Part shown: piece by piece, positions 46,710 through 57,078 of the stretch
Position numbering within the stretch: position 1 is the first letter of the stretch
Layout: each line of letters begins with the position of its first letter
Assembly (NCBI GenBank): GCA_021399435.1
Contig: JAJTUP010000001.1
Location: 3,472,001 to 3,536,000 of the forward strand
Length of the DNA: 64,000 nt
Reading direction: 5' to 3'
Source: Diaporthe sp. PMI_573
Lineage: Eukaryota > Ascomycota > Sordariomycetes > Diaporthales > Diaporthaceae
Notes under the pieces: model-generated
What the model saw: the letters and a program-made list of their open reading frames with translations, nothing else
Databases searched by the model: none
What the model was told of the DNA's origin: nothing
Made by a program: the position numbers and the translations under genes

Positions 46710-47486
46710 TTATGCTTCTTGAGCCCTTGAGGAGGGGGTCGCAGTGGGGGATGGTCTCGCGGGCGGGTGACAGCTGTGCTGGATGTAATGGCATCACAAG
46801 CCTGAGAAATGCATACAACAAAGGGGCGCCAGCCGTGGCATGGGCGAAGTGAAGGAACTGGGATGAAGTCTGGCTCATGAATACCGAAAGCTGTGCGACC
46901 GATCATGATTAGAATTGCCCTCGACGTATTTATCAGGTCAGGGGTGCGCAGGGGAGACTCACCCGCCTGACATTTCCATCTGAGGAACACGGACGGACTA
47001 TCATGGAAACTCAAACAAGCCTTCCGGAGAGGCGAGGCTGCGACGAATCATCTCTATCGCGAGAAAGGCCAGTATGACATGATGTGCTGCCAAGGAGGGG
47101 CCCACGGGCGTTCAGATGGAGAGGTGGTGGACCTGGACTTTGCCTCACGAGACCATGCCAAGCACCGTCGTTGCTTATCGGCGAGTCTGCCACGGCTTAT
47201 CTCTAGCTCCCGCGACCAGGTGGAGCTGCCCGCCTGCCAGCAAGTAGACGGGCTTCTGCCGGACGGTGGTGCAGTGGACTAGGCACCCTATTATGTTACC
47301 TTTCCTCAGTCCAACGTCACGGCGAGCGTTGTGCGACATTGTGTACGCCAATCAACAAAACCGTGTCTTTTGGAATCACAAATTGTCAAATGAGACTGTT
47401 GAATTGTTCATCTAGCTAGCTGGTAACGCCAGCTCTTCCCCTCTCCCTCCACAACGGCTCTCCCAAGCCATCCACGCGACACCTTC
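46710..47486. other. intergenic, no gene seen
   Basis: This is upstream of the FYVE-RING gene and downstream of the cupin gene. No gene is supported. Confidence 0.6.
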
Positions 47487-48053
47487 TCAGTTCCCAGACG
47501 GCTTGACGCCCGCCATGCCGACACCGTAGTCCTCGCCCAGCTTCTTGCCCTCGATGAGGATGGGCTTGGACTCCTGGAGGACGTAGAGCATCCTGCTCCA
47601 CTCGGTCTTGCTCCTGTTCCTCCACAGGTGGTTGGTTCCCCTCTGGATGCTCACGTCGCCCCTCTTCATGACCCTCACCTCGCCCGAGTCCAGCACCAGG
47701 TCGATCTCGCCCTCGAGCACCACGCCGTAGTCGAGGCTCACCGTCCTGTGCATGGGGCTCTCGCCGCCGGGTCGGAGGTCGACGATCCTGAGCACCGACC
47801 CGCCGGGAACCACGATCCCTGGGGGGTCGGCCAGGTGCTTCGCGTAGGCGTCCACGTCGGCCTTGTTGTTGAAGTCGACCGGCGTGCTCGAGGTCGTGTA
47901 GCCCAGGTAGAACGTGTCGCCGTTGTTGATGACCTGCGCCGGGATGGGCTCAGCGAGGGAGGTGTTGAAGACGGCGAGCCCTTCTTCGTTGTGGTCGGTG
48001 ATGAACCGGCTGGGGTTTCGGAGGGTCGAAGGATTGCTGCTGGATTCGGCCAT
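47487..48053 (-). CDS. small cupin-domain protein
   Basis: This intronless gene encodes 188 residues starting MAESSSNPS. A single cupin barrel fills the middle: GGSVLRIVDLRPGGESPMHRT, DYGVVLEGEIDLVLDSGE and GDVSIQRGTNHLWRN. The first cupin motif keeps one His (PMHRT) and the Glu in EGE, and the second keeps a His (TNHLW), so metal binding is possible but the usual HxH pair is incomplete. Fungal proteins of this type, recognisable by the opening LRNPSRFITDHN, are of unknown activity and often lie beside oxidoreductases. Its neighbour 1.1 kb upstream is the monooxygenase-decarboxylase fusion, so it may act on the same pathway as an isomerase, dioxygenase or cyclase; this is inference. Confidence 0.9.
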   Translation of the reverse strand: MAESSSNPSTLRNPSRFITDHNEEGLAVFNTSLAEPIPAQVINNGDTFYLGYTTSSTPVDFNNKADVDAYAKHLADPPGIVVPGGSVLRIVDLRPGGESPMHRTVSLDYGVVLEGEIDLVLDSGEVRVMKRGDVSIQRGTNHLWRNRSKTEWSRMLYVLQESKPILIEGKKLGEDYGVGMAGVKPSGN

Positions 48054-49196
48054 TTTGATCAACTCTGATCAATTGGTTTTGATTGCGATCGCGATGCAAG
48101 TACAAAGACTGGCCAAGTGATCAAGTTCCTCTTGGTCTTGGTTCTAGTTGCCGTAAGTGGTTCCGCAGCTGAGTCTTCAAGAAAGGTGTTGTCTCGTTTC
48201 CTCTGATCAAATGTGGAGTGTTGTCTCCAGACTGGTAAAGGTGAGGTCTTAAAAGTACCAAATAAACCGAGATCTAGCCTTATTATGCGGTGTGAGTTGC
48301 ATACAAGACGGACTTCTCGGCCAGCTCGCTCCTGGATGCTGCCGAAGACGAGCAAACGCGAACCCTTTCTCTTCGGTTGGAAAATAGAGAGCCCTTGGGC
48401 CCGGGGGGGGCAACGTCCTGCCCCTCACACAATCTCGGTATTATTTCTCGTCCACGAACAGACTAAGCCCCCCTTTCCCACCCAGTTTCCGATCACTATC
48501 GCTCGTCAATGTCCGGGCATCACCAGTGGGCGGGAAGCCACCATCGGCAAGGTGGAGGCGGGGAAGTCTAGGTCAGCGCGGGGCCGACGCAGGGTCAGGG
48601 ATGGACCTAGGAGTTCAGAAGTGCCCTCCTCCTCGGGATCGAACGCCCCGTTTTATTCCTGGACACCAGATCCACCAAGAGTCGTGGTGACGATTCGCAG
48701 AATATCTGGAGTAGCGTCGGCTCTTCTCATGCTTCCTCTGGTGCCATCTACTGTTCTGCTGCTCATGGTTCATATGACGTGACGTGAAGCCGTCGATGCC
48801 ATCCTCCCAATTATTATTGCGCGAAGTTTCTGCCACAAGGGGAAGAAAAAAAGTAAAGTAAAAAGAGAAACAGGCAAAGAAATAAACAAGTTCCAGCACA
48901 CCCTGTAAGCTTGGATTTGCCGTGAGAAGAGGGCGTAGAATCAGACTCGTCCCCATGGCTTCAAAATTATAGAAATAAGTTTTTTTTTTGGTCGATACAA
49001 AGTGCTTCAAACGAGGCTGTCTGTCCATTTCTTTTCCTGGTACTGGTATCTCCATACTCAACACGCGCCCTCTGGACTGGCTTGATATCCCTCCAATGAG
49101 GTAAATGCCAGTCGGAGCTTAAACAAACTCCATGCGAAGCCATTACTAGCCCAACTCATCGCAGCCGCTATGTCATCCCCAGTTGCCGCCTTCCAC
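48054..49196. other. intergenic, no gene seen
   Basis: This lies between the cupin start and the stop of the fusion enzyme, both on the minus strand. There is no supported gene; the cupin promoter should be at the left. Confidence 0.6.
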
Positions 49197-51711
49197 TCAC
49201 TCAATCCTCTTGGCTGCACTCACATCCGGCACTCCCGTCCCCTCAACCACCTTTGCGCCCACGATCTCGTAAATGGGAATCTGGGCGAGGGCTCCCGCCA
49301 CGTGGTGAAGCGTGGGCAGAGCCTCCCAGTCCAGCCCGTCCATCTCGATCTTGGCGCCCGGCTTCTTGCCCTGGGCCGCCAAGGGCGCCCGCAGGACCTT
49401 CTTCACCGTCGCCTTGGGCTCCTCCTCGGCGTGTGGCACCACGACGGCGTATTCGGCGTCCGCCACCCCGGGGCGGCCCACGGCGGGGATGTACCGGTAC
49501 ACCAGGATGCCGTGGTCGGCCTCGCCGCCGATGGTGCCGGCCTCCGAGGCAGGGTCGTCCTCCTTGAGGTCGGTGACGGCCAGGTCGATGAACTTGGCGC
49601 CGCGCCAGCTCGCGGCCACGCGCACCGAGCCGCCGCGCCGGTGCACATCGACGTCGCAGAACAGCTTGGGCATGCCGAGCTCCTCGCGGCCCGACACGAT
49701 CGGGTCCGTCAGCGACTCGAACAGCACCGGCATGTAAGTCCCCGGGATCGTGCTGCCGTCCTTCTTGACGTACTCGACCCCGTGGATGTATAGCCCGATG
49801 TGCCGGTACCCGTTGCCGCCCAGCCACGCCATATTGTCCAGTTCTGTCATAGATATGGATGCCTGGCAGACTGTCGAGGGGCTCTTGAAACGGAACGACG
49901 AGTTGGGAAACAGCGTCTCCAGGTACGTCCGCGATGTCTTGAACTTGACCGAGACAGTGCTGAATGTTCGTTGCAGGCCCTCTTGGAGTGAACGGCCGTA
50001 GGCATCCTGTCGTGGTCCTGGGAACGGCCCAAAAGCGGTCGGCATCCGCCAATACATGTTAGGCTTGAGACTCCACTTCCAACGCTTGAAGATGTTCTCG
50101 GAGTTGTCAAATTCGTCGTGGCCAAAGTTGTAAGCGGTGTATGACATCACTGGATTACACTGTTAGCTATTGTGATCATTCAAAGACGGAGGTCTCTGCT
50201 CTTACTGTCGATCTGCGGCTTCCCATCTATCCAGTCCTTGCCCGCTTGACGGGAGTACTCTTGGATCTGATGGGCGCGGTCGTATCTGATCTTCTCATAC
50301 AGCTTCAGTCTATCTGAGACTGCTTCGGGCGATGTGCCCATGGGCAGCACGACAGAGAGAGTGGCAGAATCCTCGATGGCTTGGCCAGCCCCCTGGCCCT
50401 GGTCTACAGATTTCGTCACGTCAGGACGATGGCCTCTCTCAACTCAACTCAAAGGTATGTCTGTTGTGTACTTACGAGGAGTGAAGGGGTGGGCAGCGTC
50501 TCCAAGCAATGCAAGCTTTCCTTTAGTCCACGTAGGCAACTTCTCCATGTCCATCAACTGCCAGACCTTTATGCTCGTTGGGTCTACCTTCTTGGCTAGA
50601 GCTAGGAGTGCCGGGTCGAAGTTCTCGTATACTTTGAGGAACTGGCTAAAATCGGCTTCCTTGTTCCATTCTGCTCTCGTCAGGCCCGCTTCCATGATTC
50701 AATGTCATGGCTGGATTTACTTACCATCGCTTGCGTTGGCATGAGATTCGTTTTCGGGGTGTATGCAGTTGAAGTTGAGTAGTTTGTTGTCGTTGCATGG
50801 ATACATGACTATTCTGCGGTCTGCGTCATACCAAATCACCAGGTTGTTCCCCTTCTCTACGATGGGCCTTGTGACTGGATCGTCAAGGCCGGCTTGTCGT
50901 GGGATCAAGAAGCGGAAAGCGGCCTTGCCTGAGCCAAACAGCTTGGTCTCCTTGATGACAGACCTCGACTTCGACTGAGAGGAGGGTCAGCGGGTTTTCA
51001 ACAGAGATATGAATAAACACAAAGACTTACGTATATACCATCTGCCCCCAGGATTACATCGCCAGTAACAGTAGTTCCGTCGGCAAGGCTTACTTGGCCC
51101 TTGTCGGCATCCACACTCATGATCCTGCTGGAAGTGTGCAGCCTTGCCGGGGTGCCGACACCATCCTCAGCCGTTGCTATCTTCTTGAGTTTCTCGTGCA
51201 GGTTGATCCGGTGGCTCAGATGCCATGGGTGCTGCCACTGTGCGTTCATGCCCCTCAGGTCCATGTCCTTGACCTTGTCGCCTTTCTCGGTGCGCTCCTC
51301 CATGTGCTGCATCAGCGTGGCGCCAAAGTCCTCTGCGAAGATGCCCCATTTCCTCAGCACTCCATTGGCATTTGGTGCCAGATGTACTGCGGCGCCCGTC
51401 TCATTGGCGAATCTTGACTGTTCGTAAAGCTGGAGAGAAGGTCAGTGCCTTGTCACAGTTTCTCGCGCCGCGAGTCCGGTGCTCACATCGACTTGGTGGC
51501 CGTTTTTGCGCAGACCAACAGCGGCTGACAAGCCTCCTATGCCGGCGCCGATGATGATAACCTTGAGGGGCGTAGGGTGGTCATCAACAAGGGGACTCGT
51601 GGGCCCGACCTTGTTTGGACCCAATGAGGGCTGGGCTCCTGTGCCATTGACGGCATCCCCGCCATGACCGTTCCCGTTAAGACTGCTGGCCAAGTTCTTG
51701 ATCTTTTCCAT
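49197..51711 (-). CDS. FAD-dependent monooxygenase fused to acetoacetate-decarboxylase-like domain
   Basis: Six exons, 51711-51487, 51429-51031, 50974-50725, 50673-50476, 50403-50206 and 50149-49197, give 740 residues in one frame. Residues about 50-420 are a class A flavoprotein hydroxylase of salicylate-hydroxylase type: dinucleotide motif IIIGAGIGGLSAAVGL, the GADGIY strand, and GDAAHPFTPHQGQGAGQAIED for FAD ribityl binding. Residues about 425-740 match the acetoacetate decarboxylase superfamily: GTYMPVLFESLTDPIVSGREELGMPKLF holds the Lys expected to form the Schiff base (motif spans about residues 550-580). Each domain looks complete. A plausible role is hydroxylation coupled to decarboxylation, or to a retro-aldol or cyclisation step of a keto acid, in the cytosol. 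The fourth junction restores HPFTPHQGQGAGQ, and the fifth joins the two domains without a stop. Confidence 0.92.
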
Positions 51712-52750
51712 GTTGCAGCGTGGCCTGCAGCTGACCGAGAAATCAACAGGTGCGAGGCCGGGAGCAATGAGAAAATTGGAACCTCTAGAGAGGAGGCTCT
51801 TTTGAGAGATGTACAGTGAGGAAGAAGCCGGCAAGCGCAAGACAGGCCACTATACTTTCTGAAAGGGAGACGACAGCTTGCAAAAGACGAGAAATAGACT
51901 TCGAGATCCGCGGAGGTTTTCCGTCCTGTCTCGGTCTCTCTCGAGTAAGTGAGAGAAAGATGTTACAAGCCGGACAACAAATACATGAGTGGTCACGAAG
52001 GTGTGGGGACCATATCAGGGCGGTGCACCGGCAGCCGGGCGAAAAGCAAGACCGAGGAAGAGCAAGGAGGCTAGCATGTTCCGTACAAGGCAGCGGATAA
52101 ACATATTGGAAGCGGTGGGACTCAGCCCAGGCAGGTCAGTCAGTCGGTCATCAGACATGGGACAATATCGAATCCCGCCCGAGTTACCTGGTAGGTCCCG
52201 GGGCGCCCACCGGATCGTACGTGGGGCATATTGGGGCGGGAGGGGGGTGAGACGGGACGGGGATGGGGATGGGATGCCTGTCTCGGGCGGCATGAAAGTT
52301 AGCTCACATCCATCTCTGGATTGTCTGGTTTGCTGGCGCGGACAGTGGCACACAGGCAACGTCGACCGTTGTGGGAGGTGGTCTCGACAGTCCACCAGAA
52401 CGGGAGTAGTGCCTGCACATGGCAGGAGCTCTGAGGAGGGGATTGCGACCACAGGGCGGGGCCATGGCAGCTGGATACGAACACACTTGGATGGGGGCCT
52501 GGATACAATACACGGAAGCCCAGTGGAGGAGGAGACGATCTGGTGTCATAGACGACCGCAACAAGCATGTCTTGCTCAAGGTGGAAGGAAACTAGCTCCG
52601 TCTGGGCTGACTTTCGGGAAGTGGGCAGGTGGGGGGGGGAAGCCGGATACGTGTATAACAGCATATTAGTTGCACACCTGGGATCAACTCTCTCCCGTCC
52701 CACCCAGGCAAGGGGTCTGGTCTGTTTTAGTTCTTGTCGAGGACCGTGTC

Positions 52751-52786
<36 letters not shown>

Positions 52787-53386
52787 TACAGAAAATAAAC
52801 TGCTGCTCAGGGCAAGATGCGGCAGTGACAAGAGAGTCAGGGGCCCAGGCTGAACCCCTGTCATGCTTTGCATGCTCCGTAGATTTCCCGGTCTTGTCTA
52901 CCTTGGCTGCCTTTTTCTGACATGCTGACATACCTAACTGTATCAACCCGAGTACTGCCCGCACAGCAGGTACGGTGTCTGCATGTTGAGGAGTTACACT
53001 TCGCGTGCGGCAGGCACCCCTTGTAAGTCGGCCTGGTCGGTGGATCCGTGAACGGAGCCCCCACTCGACTACCCCGGCCGGGTTCGCGGTGGGACTCAGG
53101 CTTCTCGACTCCGTTCTCGCCTGATGAACTTTCGATTCATCAAGCAACAAGAGCAGCTCGCGGGGGAAACCCAAGATTAGGCTTGACAACCAAGATCCCC
53201 CAAGACAAGGCGCCTGACACACAGCGAATCATTGTGCACCTCTTGTCCGAAAAGGGAAAGAGAAACGTGAGAAGCCATCTCTGCTGTGGATGCGCGTGGG
53301 GCGCTTCAACCATATCTTGACCTCACCTCTCAAAACCAGCTGCCTCTGCCCGTCCTCAGAAGGCTCACGATCTAGCTGTTCTCACC
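51712..53386. other. divergent intergenic region of the metabolic cluster
   Basis: The fusion enzyme and the SDR gene are transcribed away from each other here, so this 1.7 kb should hold both promoters and could coordinate them. A GT microsatellite lies at 52754-52783. No gene is supported; a long minus-strand frame at 52299-53222 reads through the microsatellite and is rejected. Confidence 0.6.
52754..52783. repeat. GT dinucleotide microsatellite
   Basis: Fifteen uninterrupted GT units lie in the divergent promoter region, about 600 bases before the SDR start codon. Confidence 0.95.
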
Positions 53387-54313
53387 ATGTCTTCGCCGCG
53401 CCCTCCCATCGCCCTCGTCACAGCCGGGTCCGCCGGCCTCGGAGCCTGCGTGGCAGAACTGTTCGCCCGCAACGGCATGCGGGTGGTCATCAACTACGCC
53501 AGCAACATCCAGCGCGCCGAGGAGCTGGTCTCAAAGCTGAAGTCCATCAGCACCCTGGCGCCCGCCGAGGGGAGGGTCGACTACCACGCCATCAAGGCGG
53601 ACCTGGCCTCCCGGACGGACGTGGAGCGGCTGGTCGAGGAAGCGGTGGACGCCATGTCCCCGCCTGGTGGTGACGCCAAGCGCCGCCTGGACGTCGTCTT
53701 CAGCAACGGCGGCTGGACCCACATGCGGGACCTCTACGACCTCGAGGATAACATGGTCGATGAGGACTGGGACAGGTGCTTCACCGTGAACGTCAAGAGC
53801 CACCTGTGGCTCATGCACGCCGCCAAGCCCTACCTCTCCGCCGGATGGGACGACGAAGAGGGTGGCGCCCACGAGAGCGGGTGTTTTGTCACCACGGCGA
53901 GCCTGGCCGGCGTCAAGGTCAGCGGGAGCTCCCTCGCGTACGCCGTCACCAAGGCCGCCCACCTCCATCTCGCCAAGGCGTTGGCCATGCTCGCCGCCCC
54001 CAAGGTCAGGGTCAACAGTGTGAGCCCTGGTTTATTACTGACGGTGAGTCAAACGCTCTGCCCTGCGAGTTTGGAGAAAGAAAAACCTCTCTTCCTGTTC
54101 TCCCCAGGAGGGGACGGCCCACTTCTAACGTGGTTCGATATTTAGGAATGGGGACTGAAATTTCCTCCTGAGAGGATACAGGCGATGACTGAGGCGTCCA
54201 AATTGAAGAGACTGGCCGCAGTCGAGGATGTCGCGGAACAGGTCCTGACGTTCGTAAAGAACAAGAGTGTCACGGGACAGAACATGGTCTTGGACGGTGG
54301 GTTATCTCTGTAA
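53387..54313 (+). CDS. short-chain dehydrogenase/reductase
   Basis: Two exons, 53387-54043 and 54146-54313, joined in phase 0, give 274 residues, a classical SDR length. The enzyme should use NAD(P)H to reduce or oxidise a carbonyl or hydroxyl group. The cofactor motif is AGSAGLG (Gly-x3-Gly-x-Gly), the strand-4 motif reads SNGG in place of NNAG, the catalytic pair is Tyr185-x3-Lys189 in YAVTK, with a Ser in TTASLAG upstream, and VNSVSPGLLLT follows. The C-terminus VTGQNMVLDGGLSL is typical. It is divergent from the monooxygenase-decarboxylase gene and convergent with the MFS gene, suggesting a shared pathway. The substrate is not predictable. Confidence 0.94.
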
Positions 54314-54709
54314 GTGGAACGCAGCGTAAGGACTGTACGTAGCATCAGTGCCGGTATATCAATCTCATTTGTGAATAAGATATGATGAGCCTTGACAAAA
54401 TCTTACTCTTAATGTGTATAAATGCGCTCCGGGTTTGGGAGGGGGGTTGAGGGTGTGAGGGCACCATTCTATGCGTACAACTCCATTCTCTCAGCATACC
54501 TCAATGGATTCATATTTGAGCTCTTCAGTACAGCATACATACGGCTCTGGAAATCGACCTTGTCGACTTGAGCACAGCTTTGCTTTTGGACATATCCAAA
54601 CTCATTTACATGCATTTCGCAGCGCGCACATGTCAACCACAAATATTCGTCGGGAACGACAGGTGAAATAACCAAACATATCGCAGACGGAATCACCCAG
54701 TAGCCCCGT
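54314..54709. other. intergenic, convergent 3' regions
   Basis: The SDR and MFS genes converge with only 396 bases between stop codons. No gene is present. Confidence 0.7.
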
Positions 54710-57078
54710 TCACTCGCCGACCTCCCGGTCCTCACTCCAGTGGACGTAGGAAATCACAGGCCACGCCCAGGTGGCGTGGCGGATACGCCGTCCCCACACG
54801 TACAGCGGCACCCAGAGGATCAGGATGATGGCAGAGATACCAGCCATCGCGCCGTAGGCGTTGAGGTACCCCGACTGTTCGACCCAAGGGTTTGTGTAGA
54901 ACGAGAGTAGGAAGCCGAAAAGGGCTGCGCAGATGTTTGTTAGCCTTGGGCCAAATGAGATACTGGAATAAAGATCACTTACACTTGAATCCCATTACAG
55001 CCAATGTGACCTCACCAGCGACGGGGCGGTAAGCATCGATCACGTAGACCAGCACGATGTTTGTGGCCTGTACAATTGAGAAGTTCACTGGTGGCTTCGG
55101 TGTTAGTTCCGTAGGTAATTCGTGCACGACGATCATCAGGCTCTACACTCACATAATCCCAATCCAATGGTCGGGCACATCCAATGCAGCTTGTTCTGGA
55201 TACCCACGCCGTACAGGACGAGCGCCAATGGCGTCGTGATCAAGCTGGGCAGAATGGCAGGCAGTCTCATCTCTGGCTCCCGGATGCCGCCGTTCTTGTT
55301 GGTGAAATAGTCTGCCACCACATCGCCGAGCTTTCCGCCTGCAGGGATACCGATCGCGGAGCCGAGACAGGCGGATATGAAACAGAGGCCGACCTGCCAG
55401 GCTTGGAAGTTGTACGTGGCCAAGAAGGCCGAGTCGACGTTGGATGTGACAGCGACGACGAAGCCGATGGTCACGGACTCGACGAGGGCTGCCCACAGCA
55501 CAGGAGGCAGCAGAATGAGCCCGAAGGGGCGCACAAAGATCTTGTAGAGGGGCTCCGATGTGAAGACCCCGTTGTAAAGACTCAGGCTCTGCAAGTAGGT
55601 TTTCTTCTTCTTGGTAGGAGTCCGCGAAGAGTGAGGCTCAGCTTCAATGTCCGAGACGCGGTCGGCCGTCTGGTGGGTCTTCTCGGATTCATGCCCGCTT
55701 GACAGCCGCTGTAGGGGCTGGCCATCACCGACAGCTACGTCCTCACGGATGAAGGCCGTCTCTGGAAAGGCAAAGAATGCGAAGAGGAGGATGAACCCGA
55801 TGATGGCTGCCGCCACCTCATAAATTACACGCCAGCCGTTATTGATAGTGATGAGGCTAAATATGCATTAGTTCGAGCAGTCTCGAATGCGAATTGTATT
55901 GTCCACTTACCCAGCAATGATCATGCCGAAGCCCACACCCACAGACAAAAATGACGTATAGAGGGCCATGATGGCACCACGCTCATGGAGGAAGAATAGG
56001 TCTGAGATGGTCACAGGTGCAATGGTCTCCGCCGCCCCAGAGGCGAAGCCCATCAGAATCCGTGCAGCCAGAAATCCGCCATAAGAATGATCCAATATCG
56101 CCCAGATGGCCGTGGCAAGGTATAAAGTCTTCAGGGAGAGATGGTCAGCGTTGTGCACTCGAAGTCAAAATAAACCGTTGCGTCATAAAAAAGCAGCACC
56201 AAAACAAGGCCCAGTCCAGCACGCCGTAGAGATAGATGGGAGTCGGTCAAAGGATGTTCACCCAGCATGTCCTCGAAGGCTGACGTTGCTCGCCACCGTG
56301 ACCTCTAGGTCTATGTACCGGGTCTCTGAACATTGGACGCGATGGCTTCAAAACAACACATATAGGAATATTCTGGGACTTACGTAGCTAGCCACATAAA
56401 CAGGACGGCGACCGTATTTGTTCGCGAGAGGGACCCATATGAAGTTTCCGGTTCCCTGCAGCAGAGCGGTGGTACTGAAGAAGTAGGCGACCTTGGAGAT
56501 GTTGGCGCTGAAGCCCGCTGGATCGACGGTGGGAGGCGAGGCTGGGAAGAAGTCCAGAGTGGTATTGACAATCGTGACGGTCGGTCCTGCCGCGAGGAAA
56601 TTGCACACTGCAGCATTCAGAGTCAGCTATCAAAGGACCAAGGGAATAGTGTCATATAAATTAGGGGAGAAAATGGCCACAATGTGGTCATTGCCTGTTT
56701 CAGAGCCAGCACCGTGACAAGTTCTTCGAAGCATATGCCATAGAGGGAGGTGTTTCTTCTGGAAGGGGTAAAGATTGTATCCAAAAGCTGCTTACTGAGG
56801 ATCGCCACGCAGACGAGAACAGCTATGCACTTCTTGTACCAATTTGGCCTGGGCCGGTCAGCTCTCTTGAGGCACACCAAGTGGCAGACTGAACGCCAGT
56901 CGACTCACCAGTTCAGAGGGTCGTTAGGGTCATTGGATGGCGTTGGAATAAGGATGATCTCGTTGGTCTCGTGATGCCGCAGGCGAACATTGCCGAGCGT
57001 TCTCTGCCTTACGTGTTCGGCCTTTGGATCCTCGCAGTCGTCGGGTCGTAGGGCCGGTGCGATGTGGTCGCCTGCCAT
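54710..57078 (-). CDS. MFS transporter (DHA1 / HOL1-like)
   Basis: Seven exons, 57078-56909, 56848-56796, 56607-56384, 56128-55911, 55856-55153, 55087-54983 and 54924-54710, give 562 residues with about twelve hydrophobic segments. The cytosolic N-terminus ends in NDPNDPLNWPNWYKK, typical of fungal drug:proton antiporter-type MFS proteins. NKYGRRPVYVAS is the loop 2-3 signature of the superfamily, and ARILMGFASGAAETIAPV carries the conserved Arg-Gly pattern of helix 4. A hydrophilic central loop with a Lys-rich patch (TPTKKKKTYLQ) divides the halves. It closes the putative cluster and could export a product or import a substrate. The 53-base second exon and the long second intron (188 bp) are supported by phase and by the join ILMCNFLAAGPTV. 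Confidence 0.93.

Noticed and set aside
49170..49793. Plus-strand frame opposite the ADC-like domain
   Set aside because: It is a shadow of the G+C-rich 3' exon of the fusion gene.
52299..53222. Minus-strand open frame of 307 codons between the fusion enzyme and the SDR gene
   Set aside because: It reads through the GT microsatellite as a Thr-His run, and the rest is low-similarity, Ser/Cys-rich sequence without a domain.
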